This document shows positions 17,056 to 25,463 of a DNA stretch of 64,000 nucleotides, in pieces. Source of the stretch: Cellulomonas sp. JH27-2 (GTDB lineage Bacteria; Actinomycetota; Actinomycetes; Actinomycetales; Cellulomonadaceae). A program made the translations under genes and the position numbers. The notes beneath the pieces were generated by a model. It did not search any database, was not told where the DNA came from, and saw only the letters and a program-made list of their open reading frames with translations. Within the stretch, counting starts at the first letter, position 1; every line of letters begins with the position of its first letter. The DNA lies in NCBI RefSeq assembly GCF_014837175.1, contig NZ_JACYFR010000004.1, positions 62,001 through 126,000 on the forward strand. Direction: 5' to 3'.

Positions 17056-18972
17056 GTGAGGTCTCGTCTTGTCGTCGCCGTGACGGCGGCCGCCGTCGTC
17101 GCCGGACTGTTCGGAGCGCCGCCCGCGGTCGCCGTGGAGTCCTACGGGCTCACGGTGAGGGTCGAGTCGGCGACGGGGACGCCCATCGCGGGTGAGGACG
17201 TCGCGGTCTGGTTGCCAGGCGCGGACCACACTCGCGACGACAACTCCGACGGCGAGCCCGACGGTCGCGTCGCCGTCGGCACCACGTACAGCGACGGCGT
17301 CATCGTGTTCCACGACATCGCCGAGGGCGACTACGTCGTGCAGATGTCGAGCGTCAAGGACTTCGGCACGACCTACGACGCGTCCGTCACCGTCGCGGGC
17401 GGACCCGCCGCCGTCTCGTTCGTCGATCAGCACGTCGTGACCCTTTCCGGGACGGTGCGTGACGCGGTCACGGGCAAGGGTGTGCCGTACGCGAGCCTGG
17501 TCGGTTACCAGCCGGGCGGGAGCGGCTACCTCTACCTGAACACCGACGCCGACGGGACCTACCGCACCCTCACGCGCACGGGGACCTACACCGTCGACGC
17601 CACGGCGTACGGCTACCGCGCCGACAACAAGTCGGCCACGCTCACCGTCCCCGAGGGCGCGGACCGATCGGGCGGCGACGTCCGCATCTACGCCGAGTCG
17701 TGGATCGGCGGTCAGATCACGTCAGGTGGCAAGGGCGTGGACTCATTCGTCCACGTCGGCTCGGTCGCGTCGCACAGCTCGCCGTCCGGTGTATGGCACG
17801 AGCAGGTCACGCCGGGCCGATCCGTCACTCCGTATGTCGCCGGCGGCGCCTCGACGTTCACGACGTATTACGGGAACACGGTCCGCAAGCCCGATGCCAA
17901 GAAGGTCACCGCCTCGCTCGGCCGAAGCGTCGACCACGTCGACATCGCGATGGTCCGGTCGGCGACGATCTCCGGGACCGTCGTCGACCGCAAGGGGAAG
18001 CCCGTGCGGAACAAGACCGTCCAGGCCGTCAACCTGGGGCGTGCGGGCACGGCGAAGACGAAGACCGACTCGAAGGGGAGGTACACGCTCGGTCGCCTCG
18101 CCACCGGCAAGGTCGTCGTGTACGTCTCCGGAGGCTCGAAATCGCTGCCCGCGTACGGCCAGCGCACCGTCACCGCGACGCAGGGCAGGAAGGTCAGCGG
18201 CGTCAAGGTGACGTTGTCGTCGGACGCCGTCGTCTACGGCCGGATCACGACCACGGGGTCCAAGGTCACCCGGCAGGACGTGAGCCTGAAGGACTCGCAC
18301 GGCGAGTACTACGGCACGCTCCGGCCGGACTCGCAGGGCTGGGTCGGGTTCGCGGCGCTCCCGGCGGGGACGTACTACGTGCACGTCGACGGCTCCAACG
18401 TGCGCAAGAAGGTCACGGTCAAGGCGCACCGGCAGGTGTCGTTCGGGACGATCACGCGTGGCCGGCAGGTCACGGTCAAGGGAGTCGTGCGCACGGCCGC
18501 CGGCAAGCCGGCGACGTCAGCCCTCGTGTCGGTGGCTGACTCCCACGGGATGGTCTACGCGACCGTGCGGACGAACAGCCACGGCTCGTACTCCGCGAAG
18601 GTCGTCTCGGGGAAGTACACGGTCACGGCCATCGCCAGCTCCGGCACGGATGCACCGGCTCGCGTGAGCCTGACGGTGAAGAAGGGCAAGTCGGCGAAGA
18701 AGAACCTGCGGCTGGCGCACGGGGCCACCATCACGGGCAAGGTGCTCAACTCCCACGGTCGTCCCGCGATCGGGGTGCGCGTCGAGACCCTCGACGGCCG
18801 GCACGCCACGACCAGCACCGCGGGCACGTACACCATCACCGGCGCCCGCGCAGGGCGCACGACCCTGATCGTCTGGGACCCGAGCTACGTGGGTGGCTAC
18901 CGTTCGACCACGACGACGGCGACCGCCAAGGCCGGCAAGACCGTCACGGCGCGGACGGCGTCCGTGCACTGA
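17056..18972 (+). CDS. Secreted protein with repeated carboxypeptidase-regulatory-like/Ig-like domains
   Basis: Encodes 638 aa from GTG 17056 with GGGGGAG upstream; an in-frame ATG at 17035 would add seven residues. A Sec signal peptide occupies residues 1-27 (SRLVV, a hydrophobic core, then cleavage after AVA). The rest is a string of about seven beta-sandwich repeats of 80-90 residues, each starting with a phrase such as TLSGTVRDAVTGKGVPYA, TISGTVVDRKGKPVRNK or TVKGVVRTAAGKP and ending in YxV. The later repeats are Lys-rich. There is no LPXTG or membrane anchor and no catalytic domain. It is probably an extracellular adhesive or structural protein. Confidence 0.75.
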   Translation: MRSRLVVAVTAAAVVAGLFGAPPAVAVESYGLTVRVESATGTPIAGEDVAVWLPGADHTRDDNSDGEPDGRVAVGTTYSDGVIVFHDIAEGDYVVQMSSVKDFGTTYDASVTVAGGPAAVSFVDQHVVTLSGTVRDAVTGKGVPYASLVGYQPGGSGYLYLNTDADGTYRTLTRTGTYTVDATAYGYRADNKSATLTVPEGADRSGGDVRIYAESWIGGQITSGGKGVDSFVHVGSVASHSSPSGVWHEQVTPGRSVTPYVAGGASTFTTYYGNTVRKPDAKKVTASLGRSVDHVDIAMVRSATISGTVVDRKGKPVRNKTVQAVNLGRAGTAKTKTDSKGRYTLGRLATGKVVVYVSGGSKSLPAYGQRTVTATQGRKVSGVKVTLSSDAVVYGRITTTGSKVTRQDVSLKDSHGEYYGTLRPDSQGWVGFAALPAGTYYVHVDGSNVRKKVTVKAHRQVSFGTITRGRQVTVKGVVRTAAGKPATSALVSVADSHGMVYATVRTNSHGSYSAKVVSGKYTVTAIASSGTDAPARVSLTVKKGKSAKKNLRLAHGATITGKVLNSHGRPAIGVRVETLDGRHATTSTAGTYTITGARAGRTTLIVWDPSYVGGYRSTTTTATAKAGKTVTARTASVH

Positions 18973-19855
18973 GGCCGCACGCGGAGACGAGGCGGTTGCG
19001 CAGTTCGTTGGAGCGCTCCGCGTAGTCGCGCTGGCGGCGGACGTAGTCGGCCTTGCCGTCCGGGGTCTCGATGGCGACCGGCTCCAGGTCGTACGACGAG
19101 AAGTCGTACGGGGACGCGGCCATGTCGGTGTAGCGGATCTCGCGGGCCAGCTCGAAGGAGTCCAGCAGGAGGTCGCCCGGGACCAGAGGCCCCAGCTTGG
19201 TCGCCCACTTGTAGACGTCCATCGCGGCGTGCAGGCAGCCCGGTTGTTCATCGGCGACCTGCGTCGTGCGGGTGGGCTGGCGTGCGTTCAGTGGGCCCGC
19301 CTCCGGCGTGAAGAAGCGGAACGCGTCGAAGTGGCTGCAGCGGATGCGGTGGCTCTCGACGACGGCGTCGGTGGCGGCCTCGCCCAGGCGCAGGGGGAGC
19401 GCGTGGCGGTGCTCGTCGGGCCGCTCCCGGTAGACCATCGCCCACTCGTGCAGGCCGAAGCAGCCGGTGAAGGCGGGGCGGGAGGCGGTGGCCTCCAGCA
19501 GCCCGACGACGAAGGACACGGCGCTGCCCCGTTCCGCGAGGAAGGCGTCGACGTCGAGCGAGACCCCGCCGTCGTCGGCCGTCCGGTACCAGCGCCTGCC
19601 GGCGAGCGGAGAGGGGCCGTCCGGACCCGGCTCCAGGACCACGCCGGCACCCGGGTGCCACACCCGCAGCGTCGCCGGCTTGGTGGGGTAGTACTCGAAG
19701 AGGAAGTCCTCGACCGCGTGCTTCTCACCTCGCGCCCGGCGGGTGCGGTGGTCCGCCGTGAGTGCGTCAGCCCGGGCCGCGTGCGCGGTCGCCGTCGGCA
19801 GCCAGGACGCGGCCGGGAGCCGGGTCAGGTGCTGCGCGTCGGGCGTGATCCTCAC
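18944..19855 (-). CDS. Actinobacterial protein commonly labelled 3-methyladenine DNA glycosylase
   Basis: Encodes 303 aa from GTG 19855, with TACCCT 6 nt upstream (leaderless). Conserved blocks I recognise from actinobacterial homologues are KHAVEDFLFEYY near residue 45, FTGCFGLHEWAMVYR, ESHRIRCSHFDAFRFFTPEA and DEQPGCLHAAMDVYKWATKL. These homologues are often annotated as 3-methyladenine DNA glycosylases. I see neither an AlkA-type helix-hairpin-helix nor AAG or Tag motifs, so the enzymatic label is unsafe. Its 3' end overlaps that of the convergent secreted-protein gene by 29 bp. Confidence 0.7.
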   Translation of the reverse strand: MRITPDAQHLTRLPAASWLPTATAHAARADALTADHRTRRARGEKHAVEDFLFEYYPTKPATLRVWHPGAGVVLEPGPDGPSPLAGRRWYRTADDGGVSLDVDAFLAERGSAVSFVVGLLEATASRPAFTGCFGLHEWAMVYRERPDEHRHALPLRLGEAATDAVVESHRIRCSHFDAFRFFTPEAGPLNARQPTRTTQVADEQPGCLHAAMDVYKWATKLGPLVPGDLLLDSFELAREIRYTDMAASPYDFSSYDLEPVAIETPDGKADYVRRQRDYAERSNELRNRLVSACGLSARTPSAP

Positions 19856-19908
19856 GCACCCAGGGTAGGTGTGTTGTCCGGCGCGACCATCGCGGTCAGA
19901 CTGCGAGC

Positions 19909-20295
19909 ATGCTCACGCTCTGCCTGGTCCTGGCTTCGCTCGCGGCGCTGCTGCACGTCATGTTCTTCGTCATGGAGTCCGTGCTGTTCACGCGGCCGGC
20001 CGTGCACGCGCGGTTCGGGACGCGGTCGCAGGACGTCGAGGCCGCCAAGCCTTGGGCGTTCAACCAGGGCTTCTACAACCTGTTCCTCGCGGTCGGCACG
20101 CTGGTGGGGGTCGTGCTGGCGGCGGCCGACGAGGCCACGACCGGGCTCGCGCTGATCCTGTTCGGGTGCGGGTCGATGGTGGCCGCGGCGCTCGTGCTGG
20201 TGATCCCGCAGCCGCAGATGGCCCGTGCGGCGGCGATCCAGGGCACTCTGCCGGCGCTCGCGGTGGTGCTGGCGATCGTCGAGCTCGCGTCCTGA
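19909..20295 (+). CDS. DUF1304 membrane protein
   Basis: Encodes 128 aa with four hydrophobic helices. The signatures are HVMFFVMESVLFTRP in the first loop and KPWAFNQGFYNLFLAVG in the second helix, both typical of DUF1304 proteins. Function is unknown. CAGACT lies 6 nt before the ATG, and the gene is divergent from the putative glycosylase gene, with 53 bp between the starts. Confidence 0.88.
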   Translation: MLTLCLVLASLAALLHVMFFVMESVLFTRPAVHARFGTRSQDVEAAKPWAFNQGFYNLFLAVGTLVGVVLAAADEATTGLALILFGCGSMVAAALVLVIPQPQMARAAAIQGTLPALAVVLAIVELAS

Positions 20296-20377
20296 GGACC
20301 TGTGCTGCGGTCTCGCATCCTGGAAGATCCCGTTCCGAGGATTGAAATACTCCCCGGGTGCGGGCCTACAGTGCCAT

Positions 20378-21208
20378 GTGAGTACTGACGCGGCACCGGC
20401 CCACCGGGACATCTACACGCACGGCCACCACGAGTCGGTGCTCCGCTCGCACCGCTGGCGCACGGCCGAGAACTCGGCCGCCTACCTGCTCGGTGTGCTC
20501 GAGCCCGGCCAGAGCCTGCTCGACGTCGGGTGCGGCCCGGGCACCGTCACGCTGGACCTCGCCAAGCGGCTCGCCCCCGGCGAGGTCGTCGGGATCGACA
20601 TGTCCGCGACCGTCATCGAGAGCGCGCGTGCCGCCGGCAAGGACGCCGACGCCGCCAACGTGACGTTCGACGTCGCCGACGCCTACGCGCTGCCCTACGC
20701 CGACGACTCGTTCGACGTGGTCCACGCGCACCAGGTGCTGCAGCACCTGTCCGACCCGGTCGCGGTGCTGCGCGAGATGCGGCGGGTCGCCAAGCCCGGC
20801 GGGTTCGTCGCGGTCCGCGACGCCGACTACGCGGGCATGACGTGGTTCCCGTCGTCGCCCGGGCTCGACGAGTGGCTCGCGCTCTACCACGAGGTCACGC
20901 AGGCCAACGGAGCCGAGGCCGATGCTGGTCGACGGTTGCTGTCGTGGGTGCGCGAGGCCGGGTTCGACCCCGCAGGCATCGTCCCGAGCGCCGGCGTCTG
21001 GTGCTACGCGACCCCGGAGGACCGCGCCTGGTGGGCGGGCCTGTGGGCGGACCGCTCGGTCGCGTCCAACTTCGCCGCGCAGGCGATCGACCACGGCCTG
21101 GCCGACGAGGTGGGCCTGGAGCTGCTCGCCGACGCGTGGCGCGAGTGGGGTCAGCAGCCCGACGGCTGGTTCTCCGTGCTGCACGGCGAGGTGCTGGCCC
21201 GCGTCTGA
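20378..21208 (+). CDS. Class I SAM-dependent methyltransferase (UbiE/Methyltransf_11 type)
   Basis: Encodes 276 aa from GTG 20378. Motif I is LLDVGCGPGTVTLDLA (about residue 48), motif post-I VVGIDMS, motif II SFDVVHAHQVLQHL and motif III RVAKPGGFVAV. The C-terminal half has a Trp-rich lid as in small-molecule methyltransferases; the substrate is unknown. TACAGT lies 5 nt upstream of the GTG. The following FAH-family gene begins 37 bp later and has its own -10-like box. Confidence 0.85.
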   Translation: MSTDAAPAHRDIYTHGHHESVLRSHRWRTAENSAAYLLGVLEPGQSLLDVGCGPGTVTLDLAKRLAPGEVVGIDMSATVIESARAAGKDADAANVTFDVADAYALPYADDSFDVVHAHQVLQHLSDPVAVLREMRRVAKPGGFVAVRDADYAGMTWFPSSPGLDEWLALYHEVTQANGAEADAGRRLLSWVREAGFDPAGIVPSAGVWCYATPEDRAWWAGLWADRSVASNFAAQAIDHGLADEVGLELLADAWREWGQQPDGWFSVLHGEVLARV

Positions 21209-21245
21209 CGGGTTGGCCGCTGTGCACCGCGGCTAGGCTGCTGCG

Positions 21246-22031
21246 GTGCGCATCGCGAGATTCACCACCGGCAACGACCCCCGCTTCGCCCTCGTCGACG
21301 GCGAGCCCGGCTCCGAGGAGCTCGTCGTCGTCACGGGCGACCCGCTCTACATGCCGGTGCAGCCCACGGGTGAGCGCATCCGGCTCGACCAGGACGACGT
21401 GCGCCTGCTGGCGCCGGTGATCCCGCGCTCGAAGATCGTCGGCGTCGGTCGCAACTATGCGGCGCACGCGGCGGAGCTCGGCAACGAGGTGCCGGCCGCG
21501 CCGCTGCTGTTCCTCAAGCCCAACACGTCGGTGATCGGCCCCGACGACCCCATCGTGCTGCCGGACTGGACCGAGCACGTCGACCACGAGGCCGAGCTCG
21601 CCGTCGTCATCGGCAAGGTCACCAAGGACGTCGCGCCGGAGCGGGCGCTCGACCACGTCTTCGGGTACACGGTCGCCAACGACGTCACCGCACGCGACGT
21701 CCAGCGCAGCGACTCGCAGTGGACCCGCGGCAAGGGCTTCGACGGTTCGTGCCCCATCGGTCCCTGGATCGTCCCCGGCCTCGACGTCGACGACCTGGCC
21801 GTGCGTGCCCGTGTCAACGGTGAGACGCGCCAGGACGGCCGCACCTCGCAGCTGATCTTCGACGTCGCCTACCTCGTGTCCTACATCTCCGAGGTCTTCA
21901 CGCTGCTGCCCGGCGACGTGATCCTCACCGGCACGCCCGCCGGCGTGGGCCCGATCGTGGACCGCGACGTGGTGGAGTGCGAGGTCGAGGAGATCGGCGT
22001 GCTGCGCAACCCGGTGCTGCGCCGAAGCTGA
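21246..22031 (+). CDS. Fumarylacetoacetate hydrolase (FAH) family protein
   Basis: Encodes 261 aa from GTG 21246. The short N-terminal domain is followed by the FAH fold: KIVGVGRNYAAHAAELG, LFLKPNTSVIGP, the metal ligands in DHEAELAVVIG (E, E) and NDVTARDVQ (D), and GDVILTGTPAGVGP. Family members are hydrolases, isomerases or decarboxylases acting on acylpyruvates or oxaloacetate; the exact substrate is unclear. TAGGCT lies 6 nt before the start, a leaderless arrangement. An inverted repeat follows the stop. Confidence 0.88.
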   Translation: MRIARFTTGNDPRFALVDGEPGSEELVVVTGDPLYMPVQPTGERIRLDQDDVRLLAPVIPRSKIVGVGRNYAAHAAELGNEVPAAPLLFLKPNTSVIGPDDPIVLPDWTEHVDHEAELAVVIGKVTKDVAPERALDHVFGYTVANDVTARDVQRSDSQWTRGKGFDGSCPIGPWIVPGLDVDDLAVRARVNGETRQDGRTSQLIFDVAYLVSYISEVFTLLPGDVILTGTPAGVGPIVDRDVVECEVEEIGVLRNPVLRRS

Positions 22032-22045
22032 CCGGCGCCGCCGCG

Positions 22046-22118
22046 CGCGTGAATCAGACGGTCCGGTCGTGAATCAGGCTGCTGCAACCGGCTGATTCAC
22101 GCGTGAGCGACTGATTCA
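22046..22118. repeat. Four TGAATCAG/CTGATTCA elements forming nested inverted repeats
   Basis: Copies lie at 22049-22057 and 22069-22077 (GTGAATCAG) and, inverted, at 22092-22100 (CTGATTCAC) and 22111-22118 (CTGATTCA). The outer pair extends to a perfect 12-bp inverted repeat, 22046-22057 with 22092-22103. This 73-bp block fills much of the 229-bp gap between the FAH gene and the nonulosonate gene. It could be a terminator-like structure, an operator cluster or a small repeat element. Confidence 0.6.
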
Positions 22119-22260
22119 TCGGGAGTTGGGTGGGTCGGCGAGCGGCCGCCGCACGCTCGGGGGCGTCGTTCAGCCATCGTTCACCGGGGGTAGGCGGACG
22201 TTCGTCCGCGGTGTGCTGGGACGTCGGCCACCGGTCATGGCGCGTCGTTACGTTCGCGGC

Positions 22261-24396
22261 ATGTCAGGAACTCACCCGTCCGACGAGGCGGCCACGCCGG
22301 TGGCGCTCGTCGTCATCCCCGCCCGGGGTGGTTCGCAGGGTGTCCCGCTCAAGAACCTCGAGCGCGTCGGCGGGGTCTCCCTGGTCGGCCGCGCGGTCTC
22401 GTCCGCGCTCGCCGCACCGGGCGTCTCCCGCGTCGTCGTCTCCACGGACCACGCGGGCATCGCCGCCGAGGCGCGCCGGTTCGGCGCGGACGTCGTCGAG
22501 CGACCCGCCGACCTGAGCGGGTCGACCGCCTCGTCGGAGTCCGCCGTGCTGCACGCGCTGGACACGCTCGACGACGAGTACGAGGTCACCGTGCTGCTGC
22601 AGTGCACGTCCCCGTTCGTCGACCCGCGGGCGCTGGGCGCCGCGGTGGCGCAGGTCGCCGACGACGAGGCCGACGTGGTCGTCGCCGTCGCGCCTACCCA
22701 TGACTTCCAGTGGGTGCTGACCGACGGCGAGGCCCGGCCGGTCGGTCACGCGGTCGACCATCGCCCGCGCCGCCAGGACCGTGCCCCGCACTTCCGTGAG
22801 ACCGGCGCGTTCTACGTGATGCGTACTGCGGGCCTGCGGGCGGCGGGCACGCGGTTCTTCGGGCGCGTGGCCCTGCAGCCCGTCGACGAGCGCACGGCGA
22901 TGGAGATCGACGAGCCCGCCGACCTCGAGCTCGCACGTCGGCTCGCGCAGGAGGTGGGTGTCACAGCGCTCGACGTGGACGCCGTGGTCACGGACTTCGA
23001 CGGCGTCCACACCGACGACCACGCGCACCTCGACAGCAACGGCCTCGAGTCGGTGCGCGTCCACCGCGGCGACGGCATGGGGGTCGGTCTGCTCCGGCGG
23101 ACCGGCGTCCCGCTGCTCATCCTGTCCACCGAGCGCAACCCGGTGGTCCGCGCCCGCGCCGACAAGCTCGGCGTGGACGTGCTGCACGGCATCGAGGACA
23201 AGGCGGCGGCTCTCGACGAGTGGATCGCCGTCAACCGCCTCGACCCCGACCGGGTCGCCTACGTCGGCAACGACGTCAACGACCTGGGCGCCATGACCCG
23301 CGTCGGCTGGCCCATCGCGGTCGCCGACGCTCACCCACGTGTCCGTGCCGCCGCCCGCCTGGTCCTGACCAGGCGCGGCGGGGACGGCGCCGTGCGGGAG
23401 GTGTGCGACGCGGTCGTCGCCGCCCGCACGTCCAGCAGTCCATCGCAGCCCGTGCTGCACACCAGCGGCCGACCGGCCGCGACGACGACCCCCGGAGGGA
23501 TCACCCGCATGACTCGCAACGACGTCCAGCCCGTCAGCATCGGCCAGCACCTGGTCGGCGACGGTCAGCCCGTGTACGTGATCGGCGAGATCGGCCTGAA
23601 CCACAACGGCGACGTCGACATCGCCCGCAAGCTCATCGACGTGGCCGCCGACGCCGGCGCGCAGGCCGTGAAGTTCCAGAAGCGCACGCCCGAGATCAGC
23701 ACGCCGAAGGACATGCGCGACAAGCTGCGTCAGACGCCGTGGGGCGAGATGACGTACCTCGAGTACCGCTACCGCGTCGAGTTCGACCGCGAGCAGTACC
23801 AGAAGGTCGCCCAGCACGCCGCCGAGCGCGGCCTGCAGTGGTTCGCGTCGCCGTGGGACGTGCCGTCGGTGGAGTTCCTCGAGGACCTCGACGTGCCCAC
23901 GCACAAGGTCGCCTCGGCGTCGCTGACCGACACCGAGCTGCTGTCCGCGCTCGCGGCCACCGGCAAGCCGATCATCCTGTCGACCGGCATGTCGACGCTC
24001 GAGCAGATCGACGCGGCGGTCGAGATCCTCGGCAGCGACAAGCTCGTCATCCTGCACGCGACGTCCACGTACCCGCTGCCTCCCGAGGAGGCGAACCTGC
24101 GCACGATCGACACGCTGCGTGAGCGGTACGGCGTCCCGGTGGGCTACTCGGGTCACGAGCGCGGCCTGCAGATCTCGCTCGCGGCCGTCGCCCTGGGCGC
24201 CGTGGCCGTCGAGCGGCACATCACGCTCGACCGCACGATGTGGGGCTCGGACCAGGCCTCGTCGCTCGAGCCGGCCGGCCTGGAGCACCTGGTGCGCGAC
24301 ATCCGCATCCTGCAGGACGCGCTCGGTGACGGCGTCAAGCGTGTGATGCCGGGTGAGCTGGCCCCCATGTCGCGTCTGCGTCGGGTGGGTGCCTGA
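22261..24396 (+). CDS. Nonulosonic acid synthesis fusion: CMP-sugar synthetase, HAD phosphatase, NeuB-type synthase
   Basis: One open frame of 711 aa. Residues about 15-235 are an acylneuraminate cytidylyltransferase (VVIPARGGSQGVPLKN, LLQCTSPFVDP, AMEIDEPADL). Residues about 240-395 are a KdsC-like HAD phosphatase with intact acids (DFDGVHTDD, EDKAAAL, GNDVNDLGAM). A Ser/Pro/Thr-rich linker follows. Residues 417-711 are a NeuB-like PEP-condensing synthase (IGEIGLNHNGD, KFQKRTPE, ILSTGMSTLEQ, GYSGHERG) lacking the usual C-terminal SAF domain. An internal ATG at 23509 with GGAGGG upstream could also make the synthase separately. TACGTT lies 6 nt before ATG 22261. The phosphatase and the absence of an epimerase suggest KDN-type sugar synthesis (inference). 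Confidence 0.82.
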   Translation: MSGTHPSDEAATPVALVVIPARGGSQGVPLKNLERVGGVSLVGRAVSSALAAPGVSRVVVSTDHAGIAAEARRFGADVVERPADLSGSTASSESAVLHALDTLDDEYEVTVLLQCTSPFVDPRALGAAVAQVADDEADVVVAVAPTHDFQWVLTDGEARPVGHAVDHRPRRQDRAPHFRETGAFYVMRTAGLRAAGTRFFGRVALQPVDERTAMEIDEPADLELARRLAQEVGVTALDVDAVVTDFDGVHTDDHAHLDSNGLESVRVHRGDGMGVGLLRRTGVPLLILSTERNPVVRARADKLGVDVLHGIEDKAAALDEWIAVNRLDPDRVAYVGNDVNDLGAMTRVGWPIAVADAHPRVRAAARLVLTRRGGDGAVREVCDAVVAARTSSSPSQPVLHTSGRPAATTTPGGITRMTRNDVQPVSIGQHLVGDGQPVYVIGEIGLNHNGDVDIARKLIDVAADAGAQAVKFQKRTPEISTPKDMRDKLRQTPWGEMTYLEYRYRVEFDREQYQKVAQHAAERGLQWFASPWDVPSVEFLEDLDVPTHKVASASLTDTELLSALAATGKPIILSTGMSTLEQIDAAVEILGSDKLVILHATSTYPLPPEEANLRTIDTLRERYGVPVGYSGHERGLQISLAAVALGAVAVERHITLDRTMWGSDQASSLEPAGLEHLVRDIRILQDALGDGVKRVMPGELAPMSRLRRVGA

Positions 24397-24398
24397 CG

Positions 24399-25454
24399 AT
24401 GTCCTCCCAGTCCGTGAGTGTCGCGGTCGTCGAGTCGCCCCTGCAGCTGCTGGGGGCGCTCGAGGCGCACGCGGCCGGCCTGGCCGGCCCGCGCACCGAG
24501 ATCCGGGTGCGCTCCGGCGTGCCCGCGCTCGACGCGGCCGCACGGACGATCGACGCCTCGGGCCTGCCCGCCGGCGTCCGCATGCACCTGGGGGCGACCG
24601 CCGACGACGTGTCGGCGGCGCCCCGGGGTGCGTGGTTGGTGGGGGACGCGTTCTCCGGCCAGTGGCAGACGGCGTTCGTCCGGCGCTCGCCGCGCGGCCA
24701 GGTGGTGCTGCTCGACGACGGGCTCGCGACGGTCACGCTGGCTCGCGCGCTCGTCGCCGGCACGCCGGCGGTCCGGGCGAGCCGTCGCTCGAGCGGTGTC
24801 ACGGGGACCGCGCGCGCCGCGCTCGGCTCGATGGTGACGCGCAAGCTGCGCCGGCTGGCCAAGCAGGGCCGCGTGACGCTGTTCACCGCGATGCCGCTCG
24901 ACGTGCCGCTCATGACGCACCTGCACGGCATCGGCGTGGACGTCGTGACGCACCGCTTCGAGTGGCTGGCCACGCGCCAGGCACCCGTGGCGCCGGGGGA
25001 GCACACGGTCGTCGTCGGGTCCGGGCTCGTGGCCGACGGCTGGGTGCGTGCCGACCCCTACGTCGACTGGATCCGGAACCTGACGGTGGACGGGCCGGTC
25101 GCGTACCTGCCGCACCGCCGGCACGACCCCGACGTGCTGGCACGGATCGCCGCGATCCCAGGGGTGCGCGTCGACGAGCCCGGTCTGCCGGTCGAGATGC
25201 GGCTGCGCGGGCTGCGGCCCCCGCAGCGCGTCGTGTGCCTCCCGTCGACCGCGTACGTGCTGCTGGACGCGATGCACGCCTCCACCGGCGTCCGCATCCA
25301 CGCGCTGCCGGTGCCCGACGACTGGTGGACGGGCAAGGCCGCGCCGGACGTGCGCGAGCACCTCTCGAGCGTCCTCGCGTTACGGCCGTCACGGATGCGG
25401 GCCGACGAGATCCGCGCCCAGGCGCGGGAGAACGCGGTGCGGCCGAACGCCTAG
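24399..25454 (+). CDS. Sialyltransferase/polysialyltransferase-like glycosyltransferase
   Basis: Encodes 351 aa and starts 2 bp after the nonulosonate fusion gene. The N-terminus VAVVESPLQLLGALEAH resembles the SPLQLxNALEA motif of GT52 and GT38-like sialyltransferases. [23 protein letters not shown] and CLPSTAYVLLDAM occupy the positions of the D/E-D-G, HP and S/T motifs of the bacterial polysialyltransferase superfamily. It lacks membrane helices and would act at the cytoplasmic face, moving a CMP-activated nonulosonate onto a cell-surface glycan or polymer. The family call rests on motif memory and context. Confidence 0.62.
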   Translation: MSSQSVSVAVVESPLQLLGALEAHAAGLAGPRTEIRVRSGVPALDAAARTIDASGLPAGVRMHLGATADDVSAAPRGAWLVGDAFSGQWQTAFVRRSPRGQVVLLDDGLATVTLARALVAGTPAVRASRRSSGVTGTARAALGSMVTRKLRRLAKQGRVTLFTAMPLDVPLMTHLHGIGVDVVTHRFEWLATRQAPVAPGEHTVVVGSGLVADGWVRADPYVDWIRNLTVDGPVAYLPHRRHDPDVLARIAAIPGVRVDEPGLPVEMRLRGLRPPQRVVCLPSTAYVLLDAMHASTGVRIHALPVPDDWWTGKAAPDVREHLSSVLALRPSRMRADEIRAQARENAVRPNA

Positions 25455-25463
25455 GCTTGTCCG

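Noticed and set aside
18265..18290. TCACCCGG followed by GGACGTGAG inside the secreted protein gene as a third copy of the 16-bp motif
   Set aside because: Too many mismatches, and it lies within coding sequence.
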